A stretch of DNA of 64,000 nt, taken from assembly GCF_013249065.1 (NCBI RefSeq), contig NZ_JABRWQ010000004.1:310001-374000 (forward strand). The letters run 5' to 3'. The first letter of the stretch is position 1. Every line of letters begins with the position of its first letter. The notes below the pieces were generated by a model. The model was not told the origin of the DNA, ran no database searches, and was given only the letters and a program-made list of their open reading frames with translations. The translations under genes were made by a program, and so were the position numbers. The stretch is from Winogradskyella litoriviva (GTDB taxonomy: Bacteria; Bacteroidota; Bacteroidia; Flavobacteriales; Flavobacteriaceae). Positions 19,297 to 27,783 of this stretch are shown in pieces.

Positions 19297-19890
19297 TTAC
19301 CTGGTTAAAAGATTTAAATCGTTAAGAAAAAAGCAATTTGACAACTGGGTTGCCTCAAAGTCACCTTGAAGCAAATCTATAAGCTGCTCGTATTGATTGG
19401 CGTAATTAACCAAATCTTCATCAGATAAATTATGTGTACCCATAACTGCAAATGGTGGTAAATAGTTCATTCCACATAAAGTGGCCGTTTGTTCATAAGG
19501 TTTTAAAAACTCATTTATAGTATATGTGTTATATCCTTGAGAACAATATACTTCTCTAGAGCCACCAGTGGTAATAACATTAAAAACTGTTTTATTATGT
19601 AATACTTTTCCTTTTGGTCCATAAGCCCAATTAAACTCTAATACCATATCCTTCCATTGCTTTAAAATAGCAGGACTACTATACCAATATAACGGATGAT
19701 GCCAAATAATAATATCATGTTGCAGAAGCAATTCTTGCTCACGTTGTACATTGATATGAAAATTTGGATAATGCTCATATAAATCGTTAAAAGTTACATG
19801 CGCTTTATCTTTTAAGCGGTTTATTAATGCAGCATTAGCTCTCGATTTTTCAAACTTTGGATGTGCAAAAAGAATAAGTACTTTTTTCAT
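19297..19890 (-). CDS. KefF/KefG-like NAD(P)H oxidoreductase (flavodoxin fold)
   Basis: This 197-residue protein is close to E. coli KefF, the quinone reductase that also activates KefC. Shared landmarks are LFAHPKFEKSRANAALI at the start, DLYEHYPNFHINVQREQE, WHHPLYWYSSPAILKQW, EFNWAYG, the TTGGSREVY stretch and CGMNYLPPFAV. The gene ends 4 bp before the KefC-like gene, the conserved kefF-kefC arrangement. It begins 27 bp after the SDR gene, so it is probably in the same transcript. Confidence 0.88.
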   Translation of the reverse strand: MKKVLILFAHPKFEKSRANAALINRLKDKAHVTFNDLYEHYPNFHINVQREQELLLQHDIIIWHHPLYWYSSPAILKQWKDMVLEFNWAYGPKGKVLHNKTVFNVITTGGSREVYCSQGYNTYTINEFLKPYEQTATLCGMNYLPPFAVMGTHNLSDEDLVNYANQYEQLIDLLQGDFEATQLSNCFFLNDLNLLTR

Positions 19891-19917
19891 TGGCTATTTT
19901 GATTGGTATTGAAAGCT

Positions 19918-20715
19918 CTAGTTGCTAATGATGGATTCTGTTAAAGTTAGTAATAATTTAATTTTATTGTCATTATATGCATCTGGATGTGCATTACTAT
20001 AACTTCCTCTATCATTGTCAAAATATGTGCCTGAATGGTTTTTATGACGTTCTGACACTGCCAAGTCGTAAAGAATATCTACACCCTTTTCTGCAGGTGA
20101 CCAATGCTGCCCATACGCTTCTTTTGCCATTTTTGTATTTAATAAAGAACCAGGGTTTACAGCTATCGTTACTATTTTTGAATGATTTTTAGCAAAGTAG
20201 AACGACCACATGGTCAAGGCCAACTTACTCTGTGCATAGCTCTCACTAGCGTTTACCTTAGCATCGCCAGTTAACACCCCTTTTTGGACTGTAGATTGTG
20301 CTGCCGAACTTAAATTGATAATTCTTGTTGCTGAGCCTTTTTGTAACACGGGTAAAATAGTTTCAGTTAAAATATATGACGCTAAATAATTTACAGCAAT
20401 TCTAATATCTAAGCCGTCTATTGTTTTTTCAGAAGGACTTTTATAAATACCAGCATTATTTATTAAAATATCTAAACTTGATACTTCCTTTTTAATTTGC
20501 GCAGCCATTTGTTTAACAGCATTTAAATCTGAAAAATCAGCTACAAATCCTTTTATATTGTCGTTTTTTGAAGCTTCTTTTATCTCTTTTATTACATTGT
20601 TTACTTTAGTTTCACTTCTACCGTGAATATAGACTGTATTTCCATCTTTTGCCAGTTTTAAAGCAGTAAGTTTTCCTATACCATCTGTACTTCCTGTTAT
20701 CAATATATGTTTCAT
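19918..20715 (-). CDS. Short-chain dehydrogenase/reductase
   Basis: This 265-residue classical SDR starts MKHILITGSTDGIGKLTAL, with the glycine-rich cofactor motif TGSTDGIG at about 7-14, NNAG (in ILINNAGIY) and the catalytic YAQSK with an upstream serine in INLSSAAQS. The ATG at 20715 is chosen over the one at 20745 because it directly precedes the Rossmann strand, and the longer frame would start inside a strong hairpin. It leads the KefF-KefC-MBL-AraC operon. The hydrophobic substrate is unknown; the SDR/retinol-dehydrogenase-like subgroup is likely. Confidence 0.88.
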   Translation of the reverse strand: MKHILITGSTDGIGKLTALKLAKDGNTVYIHGRSETKVNNVIKEIKEASKNDNIKGFVADFSDLNAVKQMAAQIKKEVSSLDILINNAGIYKSPSEKTIDGLDIRIAVNYLASYILTETILPVLQKGSATRIINLSSAAQSTVQKGVLTGDAKVNASESYAQSKLALTMWSFYFAKNHSKIVTIAVNPGSLLNTKMAKEAYGQHWSPAEKGVDILYDLAVSERHKNHSGTYFDNDRGSYSNAHPDAYNDNKIKLLLTLTESIISN

Positions 20716-20734
20716 TGTATTTTTTATGTTGATG

Positions 20735-20764
20735 AAAACTGGCAATACAACTATTGCCAGTTTT
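20735..20764. terminator. Strong hairpin between the 2OG oxygenase and SDR genes
   Basis: A perfect 13-bp stem AAAACTGGCAATA with a 4-base loop CAAC lies between the 2OG-oxygenase stop (20809) and the SDR start (20715). On the transcribed minus strand the stem ends in TTTT followed by CATCAAC, so it is a fair but not ideal intrinsic terminator. It could instead be an RNA-processing or 5'-leader hairpin, because no room is left for a promoter between it and the SDR gene. Confidence 0.6.
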
Positions 20765-20808
20765 ATAATTTTATTTTTGTTTAATATAATAAACTACGCC
20801 TGCCATAA

Positions 20809-21771
20809 TTAGAATGGTGCAACGGTATCTTTAGGACCATCAGGCAAACTCCAACGTTGGCGAGCGGTAACGCTTTCCAATGCAACATCTTTAATGGTAT
20901 CACTGCTACTATTTCCGTAACTGCTAGTACTACCACGTGGTATTTGCATACGGTCACCATACAGCCAAACTACTAAATTACTACGTTGTCCGCTTGTAAT
21001 TGGGTGTGTTGCGTGTGGCACATTACCTCTATGGATGATGGCTTTACCTGGTTCAAAAATAGCTTGTACGGTTTTTCCTGAAGCTTTATCATAAAAATCT
21101 ACCTCAGATCCTGTAAACTTTTCATCCGGTAAGTTAATATTAATATTTAAAGTTGCTGAAGATGCATCGGTATGTGCGTGTAAATCTTTGTCTTTATCTG
21201 GATTGTATTGTATTGAAAATCCAAAGGTCTGATTATCATAACCGTAGGTTCCCAATAACAAACGTGCAATCGGACGCATAAAACGGTCCATCATATCGTT
21301 ATAAAAGGCTTGAAAATTAGGTGCAGCCAAATGCCCTTCAGAACGAGGATCTAGCATCATTCCATATCGGTTTAACTGTATGCCATAAGGTGCACGTTTT
21401 GGTACTCTTGAGTTTGCAACAGCTTCTAAATAGTTGCGAAAATCCGCTAAGCGATCTAAATCAAAAAACTGTGCGACATAAACACCAGGTATAATTTCTT
21501 CCCATAAATCGGCAACAGCAGATTCTTTTTCCGGGTTTTCCCAAGCGTCTTTAATAGCTTTACGTAAGCGTGGGTCAAGCAAAGTTTCGTCAGGAACTAG
21601 TAAATCGTCTTTGTTTTCTATTTCCCACTCTGCCCAAGCAGCTTCTAACAATTTACGGTTTTCATTCCAAAATTGAGCAACTGATGGATCGCGTCTTAAG
21701 GATAATTCTCTTGATGGTACTTCTAAAGCACGAGCTTCTGCAAGTGCATTGGTATGTTCTATTGTTTTCAT
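20809..21771 (-). CDS. 2-oxoglutarate/Fe(II)-dependent oxygenase-like protein
   Basis: This 320-residue protein ends in a prolyl-4-hydroxylase-type Fe(II)/2OG domain. The iron triad is visible as HTD in LHAHTDASS near residue 200 and a distal His in VPHATHPI near 254; the 2OG-binding Arg is in SGQRSNLVVWLYG near 264. The N-terminal 130 residues are charged and helical. The gene lies 128 bp downstream of an AraC regulator on the same strand, and two direct repeats sit between them, so AraC control is likely. The substrate is unknown. Confidence 0.82.
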   Translation of the reverse strand: MKTIEHTNALAEARALEVPSRELSLRRDPSVAQFWNENRKLLEAAWAEWEIENKDDLLVPDETLLDPRLRKAIKDAWENPEKESAVADLWEEIIPGVYVAQFFDLDRLADFRNYLEAVANSRVPKRAPYGIQLNRYGMMLDPRSEGHLAAPNFQAFYNDMMDRFMRPIARLLLGTYGYDNQTFGFSIQYNPDKDKDLHAHTDASSATLNININLPDEKFTGSEVDFYDKASGKTVQAIFEPGKAIIHRGNVPHATHPITSGQRSNLVVWLYGDRMQIPRGSTSSYGNSSSDTIKDVALESVTARQRWSLPDGPKDTVAPF

Positions 21772-21820
21772 AATTATATGTTTTAAGTATAGCTACTGCT
21801 ATTGTATTTTTTATCTATAA

Positions 21821-21898
21821 CAAAATTACGCACAAGCGGCTGTTCTGCTTTGGTAGAAAACAAAGTGGTATTAGTAAAAAAAGAGGTTTTAGTAAAAA
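21821..21898 (-). promoter_or_regulatory. Candidate AraC-dependent promoter of the 2OG oxygenase gene
   Basis: The minus strand carries TAATTTTG (21828-21821), matching the -7 consensus TAnnTTTG, with no TTG at the usual -33 spacing. Further upstream are two direct repeats GGTATTAGTAAAAA (21867-21880) and GGTTTTAGTAAAAA (21885-21898), written on the plus strand, 18 bp apart. Two half-site direct repeats upstream of a promoter with a poor -33 element is the layout of AraC-family activation. The cognate regulator is probably the AraC gene whose stop is 2 bp away. Confidence 0.5.
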
Positions 21899-21899
21899 T

Positions 21900-22763
21900 T
21901 TAGGCTAAATTGGCTCTAAAGGTACTTAAACTAGTGCCTTTATAACTTTGAAACGTTTTGTTTAAATGACTAGAATCTGTAAAACCAAGTTCGGCAGCAA
22001 TTTCGGAATATTGTAAATCGGTATATTTTAAACGTGTTTCAACCAATTTTAATTTGTAGTTGATGATGTATTTTTTTAGCGACACATCTGTATGTTTTTT
22101 AAAATATTCACTGATGTAATTATCTGCCATGTGAAACTCTTCAGCTAAACTTTTAGTAGATAATAAATCTGAATTATAAATATTAGAATGAATATAATTT
22201 ATGATTTGCTGAATTTTGGACGATTTCACTTCTTTTACAGAATCTGAAGTATTTATAAATTGAATATTGCGTGCAATAAGATGCAAAATGACGGATAATG
22301 AATTTTGAATGATAAAAATATCGAAAGACTGTTTGTTTAAATATTCAGTTGCTACCATATTTACTAACGCTACCAAATGCGCTCGATCAGCATCAGTTTC
22401 GAACTGCATTTCACGAAGTTCGTGACTTTCACTATTTAAGATTTCTTCTATTTTACGAAACCAATCGTTAACGGGTAATGTTTCATTTTGTGAAGCTGTA
22501 TTTCTAAAAAAACTCTTTAAAAACTTAATAGCTACAGTTGTTGTTTCTGTTTCTGGATTTACAATATAAATGTCATCTGGAATAAATACAAAAATACTTT
22601 TTGCAGAATAAGTTACTGTTTTGCCATTAATTTTTATGGTTCCATTACCTTTTTTAAAATATAGAATTTCGAAAAAACGAATAGTAGTATACTTACAAAA
22701 CTCAAAAAATGTTTGGTCTTTGTATTGAGCAATCACAATGTTTTCGATAATGGTTCTTGGCAT
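21900..22763 (-). CDS. AraC-family transcriptional regulator
   Basis: This 287-residue regulator has an N-terminal cupin-like half (FFEILYFKKGNGTIKINGK near 30-50) and a C-terminal pair of helix-turn-helix motifs (about 190-287). The end reads YSEIAAELGFTDSSHLNKTF, then SYKGTSLSTFR, the AraC signature. It lies between the cupin gene and the 2OG oxygenase gene on the same strand. The direct repeats immediately after its stop suggest that it controls the oxygenase. Confidence 0.88.
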   Translation of the reverse strand: MPRTIIENIVIAQYKDQTFFEFCKYTTIRFFEILYFKKGNGTIKINGKTVTYSAKSIFVFIPDDIYIVNPETETTTVAIKFLKSFFRNTASQNETLPVNDWFRKIEEILNSESHELREMQFETDADRAHLVALVNMVATEYLNKQSFDIFIIQNSLSVILHLIARNIQFINTSDSVKEVKSSKIQQIINYIHSNIYNSDLLSTKSLAEEFHMADNYISEYFKKHTDVSLKKYIINYKLKLVETRLKYTDLQYSEIAAELGFTDSSHLNKTFQSYKGTSLSTFRANLA

Positions 22764-22800
22764 ATAAATTTTTTTAAAGTTACTAAATATAATAAAAAGT

Positions 22801-22826
22801 AGAAGCCACGTATTGAAGTGGCTTCT
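22801..22826 (-). terminator. Intrinsic terminator after the DUF4437 cupin gene
   Basis: A 9-bp stem AGAAGCCAC / GTGGCTTCT with an 8-base loop lies 39 bp past the cupin stop. On the minus strand it is followed by ACTTTTTATTATATT, a reasonable U-tract, so it should end the nitroreductase-cupin transcript before the AraC gene. Confidence 0.75.
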
Positions 22827-22864
22827 TATTGCTATAAATCAATATTTACTAATTAATTACAGTT

Positions 22865-23710
22865 TTATTTATAAGTAACCTCATACTTTCCATTTGCTCT
22901 AATGTAAATGACAGCCTCTTGGTCATCTTTTACAGTAATTTTATGAGTTGAATCTTCAGCCGCTCCAAAATAACTACCTGCTTCTAAAAGATTAACAAAT
23001 TCATTACCTGAAGCTTGGTGAGCAATAGTACCTTGAATAATAACTGCTCTAAAATTTGGACTTAAATTCTTTATTTCACCTTCAAAACCGGCTGGTAATT
23101 TTAACATGCTTGCGCTTAGTTCACTTTCTTTATGGCTTCCCCATAAAAATGCAGTTTCTACTTTAGACTCGTCAGTAACCCAAGTAATATCTGAAGCGTT
23201 TAACCAAACTAGATTAGATTTATCTATGTTTATAGGACGCTCACCATTATCAAAAGCTTCGTCAGTAGGTTTTACTAAATAAGGTCCTTCTTGAATTTCA
23301 ATGTATGCCATATTTGCTTCGCCAGATGCAGCTGTTATATGTGCCTCACCTGCTGGTTGCTGCCAAAACGAGCCAGCTGGCAACCATTGCTCTTGTGCAT
23401 TTTCATCATCATTATGCAATAAACCTTGAATTACGACACCACGATACGTTACATTGTGTATGTGTGGTGGTGATGAAAATCCTTTATTAAATTTCACTAG
23501 AAATCCAGAAGCTAAAGTATCTGTACGGTCACCCCAAAGGTTTCCTGCGGCTGGACTTTTATCACCTCGTAAGGGATTTAACCAACCCCATTCTACATTG
23601 TCTGCGGTTACTACTTCGTTTCTAGATTTTGCATCATCTGTTTTTGGTGTTTGTGCATTTACTCCAATTGCTAAGAATAACAAAACAACCATTATAATTT
23701 TTTTCATCAC
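22865..23710 (-). CDS. Secreted bicupin protein (DUF4437-like)
   Basis: This 281-residue protein has a signal peptide ending in GVNAQ and two cupin repeats (about 40-155 and 165-275). The first has metal-type His residues in [13 protein letters not shown] and a later HITAASGE; the second is degenerate ([13 protein letters not shown]). This fits the DUF4437 family of ChrR-like cupins. Two adjacent methionines are possible starts. It follows the nitroreductase by 17 bp and so should be under the same redox-linked operator. The substrate is unknown. Confidence 0.8.
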   Translation of the reverse strand: MMKKIIMVVLLFLAIGVNAQTPKTDDAKSRNEVVTADNVEWGWLNPLRGDKSPAAGNLWGDRTDTLASGFLVKFNKGFSSPPHIHNVTYRGVVIQGLLHNDDENAQEQWLPAGSFWQQPAGEAHITAASGEANMAYIEIQEGPYLVKPTDEAFDNGERPINIDKSNLVWLNASDITWVTDESKVETAFLWGSHKESELSASMLKLPAGFEGEIKNLSPNFRAVIIQGTIAHQASGNEFVNLLEAGSYFGAAEDSTHKITVKDDQEAVIYIRANGKYEVTYK

Positions 23711-23727
23711 TATGGTTTTAACATGAT

Positions 23728-24387
23728 TTATATTTCAGTAAAAATTTCACTTTCTGGCAATCTAGATTTTGGTGTTTTTTCGGTTGAATTGAAATCAGAT
23801 TCCGATCTATATCCTAAAGAAACTGCAACTAAAGAAGTATATCCTTTTTCTCTTAATCCGAATTCTTCATCTAAAGCTTTTACGTCAATTCCTTCCATTG
23901 GTGTAGCATCGATTCCTAAACTCGCAACACCTAACAAAAAGCTACCAATATTAAGATATACTTGCTTTTCCATCCAGTGTTGCAAGTCTTTTAAATCGTA
24001 TTTATGAATACCTGCAAAAGTTTTTACAGCACCTATAAAACCGTTTTTAATGTCTTCATTTGGAAATCTTCCACTTTTATCTTCTGTATTAGCAATGTGC
24101 TCAAAATATGCATTGTCTGCGTCAATTTTAGAACAAAATAAAACTACAGCAGAAGCATTAGTAACTTTGGGTTCGTTGAAACTAAAAAAACCTTGTGTTC
24201 CTTTTGCTATACGTGCTTTTCCTTCTGTAGTTTCAGCAACTATAAAATGCCAAGGTTGAAGGTTTACGCTAGAAGGACTCATTCTTAATAAGTTTTTTAC
24301 TTCTGCCATATTTGCATCAGATATTTTTTTAGTTGGGTCAAATTCTTTTGTTGTATATCTCCAGTTTAACGTTTCTTTTAAATTCAT
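23728..24387 (-). CDS. Nitroreductase-family NAD(P)H-dependent FMN oxidoreductase
   Basis: This 219-residue NfsB-type flavoenzyme starts [17 protein letters not shown] with the FMN-binding Arg/Tyr block. It has [18 protein letters not shown] near 35-52 and [11 protein letters not shown] and [11 protein letters not shown] towards the end, all conserved in the family. The ATG at 24387 is used because the promoter -7 element and operator lie upstream and the longer frame reads through them. It is the first gene of an operon with the cupin gene and is divergent from the HxlR regulator. It probably reduces quinones, nitroaromatics or similar electrophiles. Confidence 0.9.
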   Translation of the reverse strand: MNLKETLNWRYTTKEFDPTKKISDANMAEVKNLLRMSPSSVNLQPWHFIVAETTEGKARIAKGTQGFFSFNEPKVTNASAVVLFCSKIDADNAYFEHIANTEDKSGRFPNEDIKNGFIGAVKTFAGIHKYDLKDLQHWMEKQVYLNIGSFLLGVASLGIDATPMEGIDVKALDEEFGLREKGYTSLVAVSLGYRSESDFNSTEKTPKSRLPESEIFTEI

Positions 24388-24420
24388 TTGTATATGTTTT
24401 TTTGAGTTGATTAATAATGC

Positions 24421-24469
24421 ACTATAAAAAGTATAGCGCAAATGTAGTTTTAGTGTACATTGTATACAA
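24421..24469 (-). promoter_or_regulatory. Nitroreductase promoter with downstream HxlR-type operator
   Basis: Reading the minus strand, TTG (24469-24467), a 20-bp spacer and TACATTTG (24446-24439) form a textbook Bacteroidota promoter. The box ACTATAAAAAGTATAG (24421-24436, plus strand) contains the inverted repeat CTATA-N5-TATAG and covers the expected start of transcription. A bound regulator should block transcription. The same 16 bases recur at 24557-24572. Confidence 0.75.
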
Positions 24470-24556
24470 TAACGGTCAAAAAGGATAGTATAAAATTACA
24501 ATCATAAATTAACCGTATCTATCTAAATGCGTGTTTTTTACGCAAATGTTAAATAT

Positions 24557-24603
24557 ACTATAAAAAGTATAGTTGTGTAATTTATGATAGTATTATACCT
24601 TTG
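24557..24603 (+). promoter_or_regulatory. HxlR promoter with upstream copy of the same operator
   Basis: On the plus strand TTG (24573-24575), a 20-bp spacer and TACCTTTG (24596-24603) form a promoter 23 bp before the regulator's ATG. The operator ACTATAAAAAGTATAG (24557-24572) directly abuts the -33 TTG. Two identical 16-base boxes in one divergent region point to control of both genes by the HxlR protein. Confidence 0.75.
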
Positions 24604-24625
24604 CCGTAATTTAATTAAAATATAT

Positions 24626-24976
24626 ATGTATAATTTTAATGGAAAAAAATACCCTTGTTGTGCAAGTTTAACAATGGGACTTATTGGCGGAAAATGGAAA
24701 ACGGTAATTCTATTTCATCTCAGAGATAAAACGCTTCGATATAACGAACTGCGTAAGGAAATGCCTTCCGTTACAGAACGCACATTGAGTTTGCAATTAA
24801 AAACTTTGGAAGAAGATGGCTTAGTTAAACGTAAAGTTTATACCTCTAAACCACCTTTAAAAGTTGAATATTCATTAACCGATTTTGGTAAAACACTAAT
24901 TCCTGTTGTACAAGCCATTGCTGATTGGGGCGTTTTTGCTGTTGAGCAAAAAGGCGCCATTATTGCGGTTAAATAA
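24626..24976 (+). CDS. HxlR/DUF24-family redox-type transcriptional regulator
   Basis: This 116-residue winged-helix protein matches the HxlR family: LTMGLIGGKWKTVILFHL (residues 15-32), LRYNELRKEMPSVTERTLS, and a wing with VEYSLTDFGKTLIPV. Two adjacent cysteines (Cys11-Cys12, KKYPCCAS) sit where family members such as YodB and HypR keep their thiol sensor. The ATG at 24626 lies 23 bp after a TAnnTTTG element, which rules out the longer frame from 24584. It probably represses the divergent nitroreductase-cupin operon and itself, and is released by electrophiles or oxidants. Confidence 0.9.
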   Translation: MYNFNGKKYPCCASLTMGLIGGKWKTVILFHLRDKTLRYNELRKEMPSVTERTLSLQLKTLEEDGLVKRKVYTSKPPLKVEYSLTDFGKTLIPVVQAIADWGVFAVEQKGAIIAVK

Positions 24977-24985
24977 TTAGTTGAT

Positions 24986-26329
24986 TCAATGGTCTTTTAA
25001 AAACGTAAAGTAGAATGTTGTGCCAACACCTTCTTCACTTTCTAACCAAATTGAACCTTTATAGAAATTCACTATTTTTTTAACAATAGACAAGCCAATT
25101 CCCGATGACGACCCAGTACTTTCTAATTTAGTAAATACTTTAAAAATTTTATCGAAATAATTTGAATTAATCCCAATACCATTGTCTCTTACAAAAAACT
25201 CATAAACATCACTTTTTTCAGTATAACCAACATCTACTTTTCCTTGGTCTTTGTCGCTATACTTTATAGCATTTTGAATTAAGTTCTGAAAAACTTGCTT
25301 ATATCGCCAAGCATTTCCATATAAGCTTGGTAAATTGTCTTGTATGGTTATGTTAATATGGCTTGGTAATAACATAGTTTGAAGCACTTCTTCTATTATT
25401 ACATTAAAATTAATCAATGAATCTTGTGTTTCTAATTTGTTAATTGTAGAATAATCTAAAATTCCTTTTATTAAAAAATCCATTTTTTCTACATTAAACA
25501 ATACTTGAGATAATGGATATAAATCTTTTTCTTCAAGTTTATCTTTATGATCATCCATAAACCAGCTCACTAACGTATGAATATTTATAAGTGGTGCTTT
25601 TAGATCGTGAGAAACAACATGTGCATATTCATTTAATTGCTCGTTTTGAAATGATAAATTTTCTAATAGTTTCTCTTTCTTAAGTTCTTGAGCTTTTAAC
25701 TCTTCTTCTTGTTCTTTTCTCTGAATTACATTAACCAACATATTGGCAAAAACAAAAAGTATATCTTGTTCGTTATCGTTATACTTATTAATTTTCTTTA
25801 CGGAATCAAAACCCACAAAGCCAATTAATTCATTATTCTTTAATTTAGGAATAACTATTAAACTCTTAATGCCTTGCGGTTCTAAAATGGCACGTAATCC
25901 AAATTCGCCATCATGCGGTAAAAGACTTACATCTTCAACATAAAATGCCTCACCTTTTTTGTGTGCGTCTAACCAATGTGTAATATAATCTATTGGTATA
26001 TTTTGTAAATTATTAATTTCTGGTTCAATACCTTCTGCACACCATTCATAGGTATTAGATGTTGTATTATTAACAAAATCATAAGAAAAAATATAGCTTC
26101 TATCCGATTCTACAAATTCACCAATTTGTTTTAAAGATTGGTTAATTAGTTTATTCATATCAGATAAATCTGAATTAATATATTGTGTAGATATGCTAAT
26201 TAATAAATCTTGAAAACGTAGCTGTCTCTCAATTATTTTATCTTTTTCTGCTTGGCTAATAGCATTATAATTAGAATCCTGTTGAAGATTTAATTCATTA
26301 TTTTCAGATTTTAAATTATGTTCATCCAT
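24986..26329 (-). CDS. Soluble GAF-domain sensor histidine kinase
   Basis: This 447-residue kinase has a GAF domain (about 40-210), a coiled-coil linker, a HisKA domain with the H-box VSHDLKAPL near residue 240, and a HATPase domain with N-box QNAIKYS, G1-box FVRDNGIGI and SSGIGLSIVKKI. No membrane span is visible, so it senses in the cytoplasm. No response regulator lies nearby, making it an orphan. It converges on the HxlR gene with a 9-bp gap. Confidence 0.92.
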   Translation of the reverse strand: MDEHNLKSENNELNLQQDSNYNAISQAEKDKIIERQLRFQDLLISISTQYINSDLSDMNKLINQSLKQIGEFVESDRSYIFSYDFVNNTTSNTYEWCAEGIEPEINNLQNIPIDYITHWLDAHKKGEAFYVEDVSLLPHDGEFGLRAILEPQGIKSLIVIPKLKNNELIGFVGFDSVKKINKYNDNEQDILFVFANMLVNVIQRKEQEEELKAQELKKEKLLENLSFQNEQLNEYAHVVSHDLKAPLINIHTLVSWFMDDHKDKLEEKDLYPLSQVLFNVEKMDFLIKGILDYSTINKLETQDSLINFNVIIEEVLQTMLLPSHINITIQDNLPSLYGNAWRYKQVFQNLIQNAIKYSDKDQGKVDVGYTEKSDVYEFFVRDNGIGINSNYFDKIFKVFTKLESTGSSSGIGLSIVKKIVNFYKGSIWLESEEGVGTTFYFTFLKDH

Positions 26330-26479
26330 TTGAATAATAGTGATTTGAGATAATAATTTTGTTAGTTAGGTAAGATACTATTAACATTTTAATTATAAAA
26401 ATTAACAATGATAAAACAGAATATTCTATAAAGTTTTTTGAATCTATATTATTAATGATAAACGTTTGTTAAAAAAAAG

Positions 26480-26507
26480 AATGAACGTTCATTTTTACGT
26501 ATCTTTG
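26480..26507 (+). promoter_or_regulatory. TetR operator within the promoter of the TetR-led operon
   Basis: A perfect 14-base palindrome AATGAACGTTCATT (26480-26493) lies just upstream of TATCTTTG (26500-26507), a TAnnTTTG -7 element 17 bp before the ATG at 26525. TGAACGTTCA is a frequent TetR-family operator core. Its place in the promoter spacer means that a bound dimer would block RNA polymerase; autorepression is the likely role. Confidence 0.75.
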
Positions 26508-26524
26508 TGTATCAAATTATAATT

Positions 26525-27109
26525 ATGGCCAAACTTCAAAAAAGTATAGACAAACGGAATGCCCTCATAAAAGCAACCATAGAACTTGTAAATAATAATG
26601 GTTTTCATGCTACACCAATGAGTAAAATTGCTAAAATGGCCAATGTTTCGCCTGCAACGATTTACTTGTATTTTGAAAACAAGCAAGATTTGGTTAATAA
26701 GACTTATATAGAAGTAAAAGCCGAATACACTAAATATGCTTTTGCTACTTATAAAGACTCTATGTCTGTTGAAGACGGATTTAAACTGATTTGGCAACGT
26801 ATTGCCGACTTTAAACTTAAAGAATGTGAAAACGCCATGTTTTTAGCTCAATGTGACAACACACCAATGATAGATGAGGAAAGCAGACAAGAAGGCATAA
26901 AACACTTACAACCACTTCTCGACCTCTGGGAGCGTGGAAAACAAGAAGGAATTATAAAACCGTTGTCTGACTATTTATTATATGCCTACGCCATTAATCC
27001 TTTATCCTTTTTAATGATTATACAAAAACGTGGTGTATTTCAATTAGATAAAACACATTTAGAAGAAGCCTATCAAGCTGCATGGAACAGTATAAAAGTA
27101 TCTCTATAA
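26525..27109 (+). CDS. TetR-family transcriptional regulator
   Basis: This 194-residue regulator has the N-terminal TetR DNA-binding domain (about 8-58): ALIKATIELVNNNGFHATPM, then MANVSPATIYLYFENKQDLV. The C-terminal ligand domain is of the family's usual length. The ATG at 26525 is used because the -7 element ends at 26507. It heads an operon with the HTATIP2-like protein (1 bp after its stop), a nitroreductase, a YqhD-like reductase and a DJ-1/PfpI protein. The inducer is probably an electrophile or its product. Confidence 0.92.
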   Translation: MAKLQKSIDKRNALIKATIELVNNNGFHATPMSKIAKMANVSPATIYLYFENKQDLVNKTYIEVKAEYTKYAFATYKDSMSVEDGFKLIWQRIADFKLKECENAMFLAQCDNTPMIDEESRQEGIKHLQPLLDLWERGKQEGIIKPLSDYLLYAYAINPLSFLMIIQKRGVFQLDKTHLEEAYQAAWNSIKVSL

Positions 27110-27110
27110 T

Positions 27111-27776
27111 ATGAAAAAAACTGCAATTATTTTAGGTGCAACTGGCTTAACAGGTGGTTTATTATTAGACCTTTTAATTAAGGATGAACGCTACCAAAGC
27201 ATAAAGTTGTTTTCACGTTCAAAAATAGAAGGTTTACCAACTAAAGTCACTCAATATATTGGTGACTTATTACAATTAGATCAATTTAAATTAGATTTTA
27301 CTGCAGACCAAGTCTTTTGCTGTATTGGTACTACTAAATCAAAAACGCCCAACAAGGAATTGTATAAAAAAATAGATTATGGTATTCCTGTAGCTGCGGC
27401 AAAATTAGCTAAAGCTAATAAAATTGATACTTTTTTAGTGATTTCGGCTTTAGGAGCAAATGCAAAAAGTAGCGTGTTTTACAACAGAACAAAAGGTGAA
27501 ATGGAACGTGATGTCTTAAAACAAAACATTGAAAATACGTTTATTTTACAACCTTCTTTAATTGGAGGTGAACGAAAAGAAAGTCGCACGTTAGAAAATA
27601 TTGGTATAGTAATCTTTAAAATGATACAGCCTTTATTCATTGGAAAATTAAAACAATATAAAATTACAAATCCAAAAAACATGGCTCAAAGCATGATAAA
27701 TTTAGCAAACAACACAAGTCATGAAGAAGTTATAATTACATCAAACGATATAAAAAGAATCACAAATAATAATTAA
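27111..27776 (+). CDS. NAD(P)-binding HTATIP2/YbjT-like oxidoreductase
   Basis: This 221-residue Rossmann protein starts KKTAIILGATGLTGGLLLDLL with the GATGLTGG cofactor motif. It keeps FCCIGTTKSKTPNKELYKKID, LVISALGANAKSS with YNRTKGEME (a YxxxK-like pair), and LQPSLIGGERKESR, all hallmarks of HTATIP2/TIP30-like atypical SDRs in bacteria. It lies 1 bp after the TetR stop and 7 bp before the nitroreductase. The substrate is unknown. Confidence 0.82.
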   Translation: MKKTAIILGATGLTGGLLLDLLIKDERYQSIKLFSRSKIEGLPTKVTQYIGDLLQLDQFKLDFTADQVFCCIGTTKSKTPNKELYKKIDYGIPVAAAKLAKANKIDTFLVISALGANAKSSVFYNRTKGEMERDVLKQNIENTFILQPSLIGGERKESRTLENIGIVIFKMIQPLFIGKLKQYKITNPKNMAQSMINLANNTSHEEVIITSNDIKRITNNN

Positions 27777-27783
27777 AATAAAT

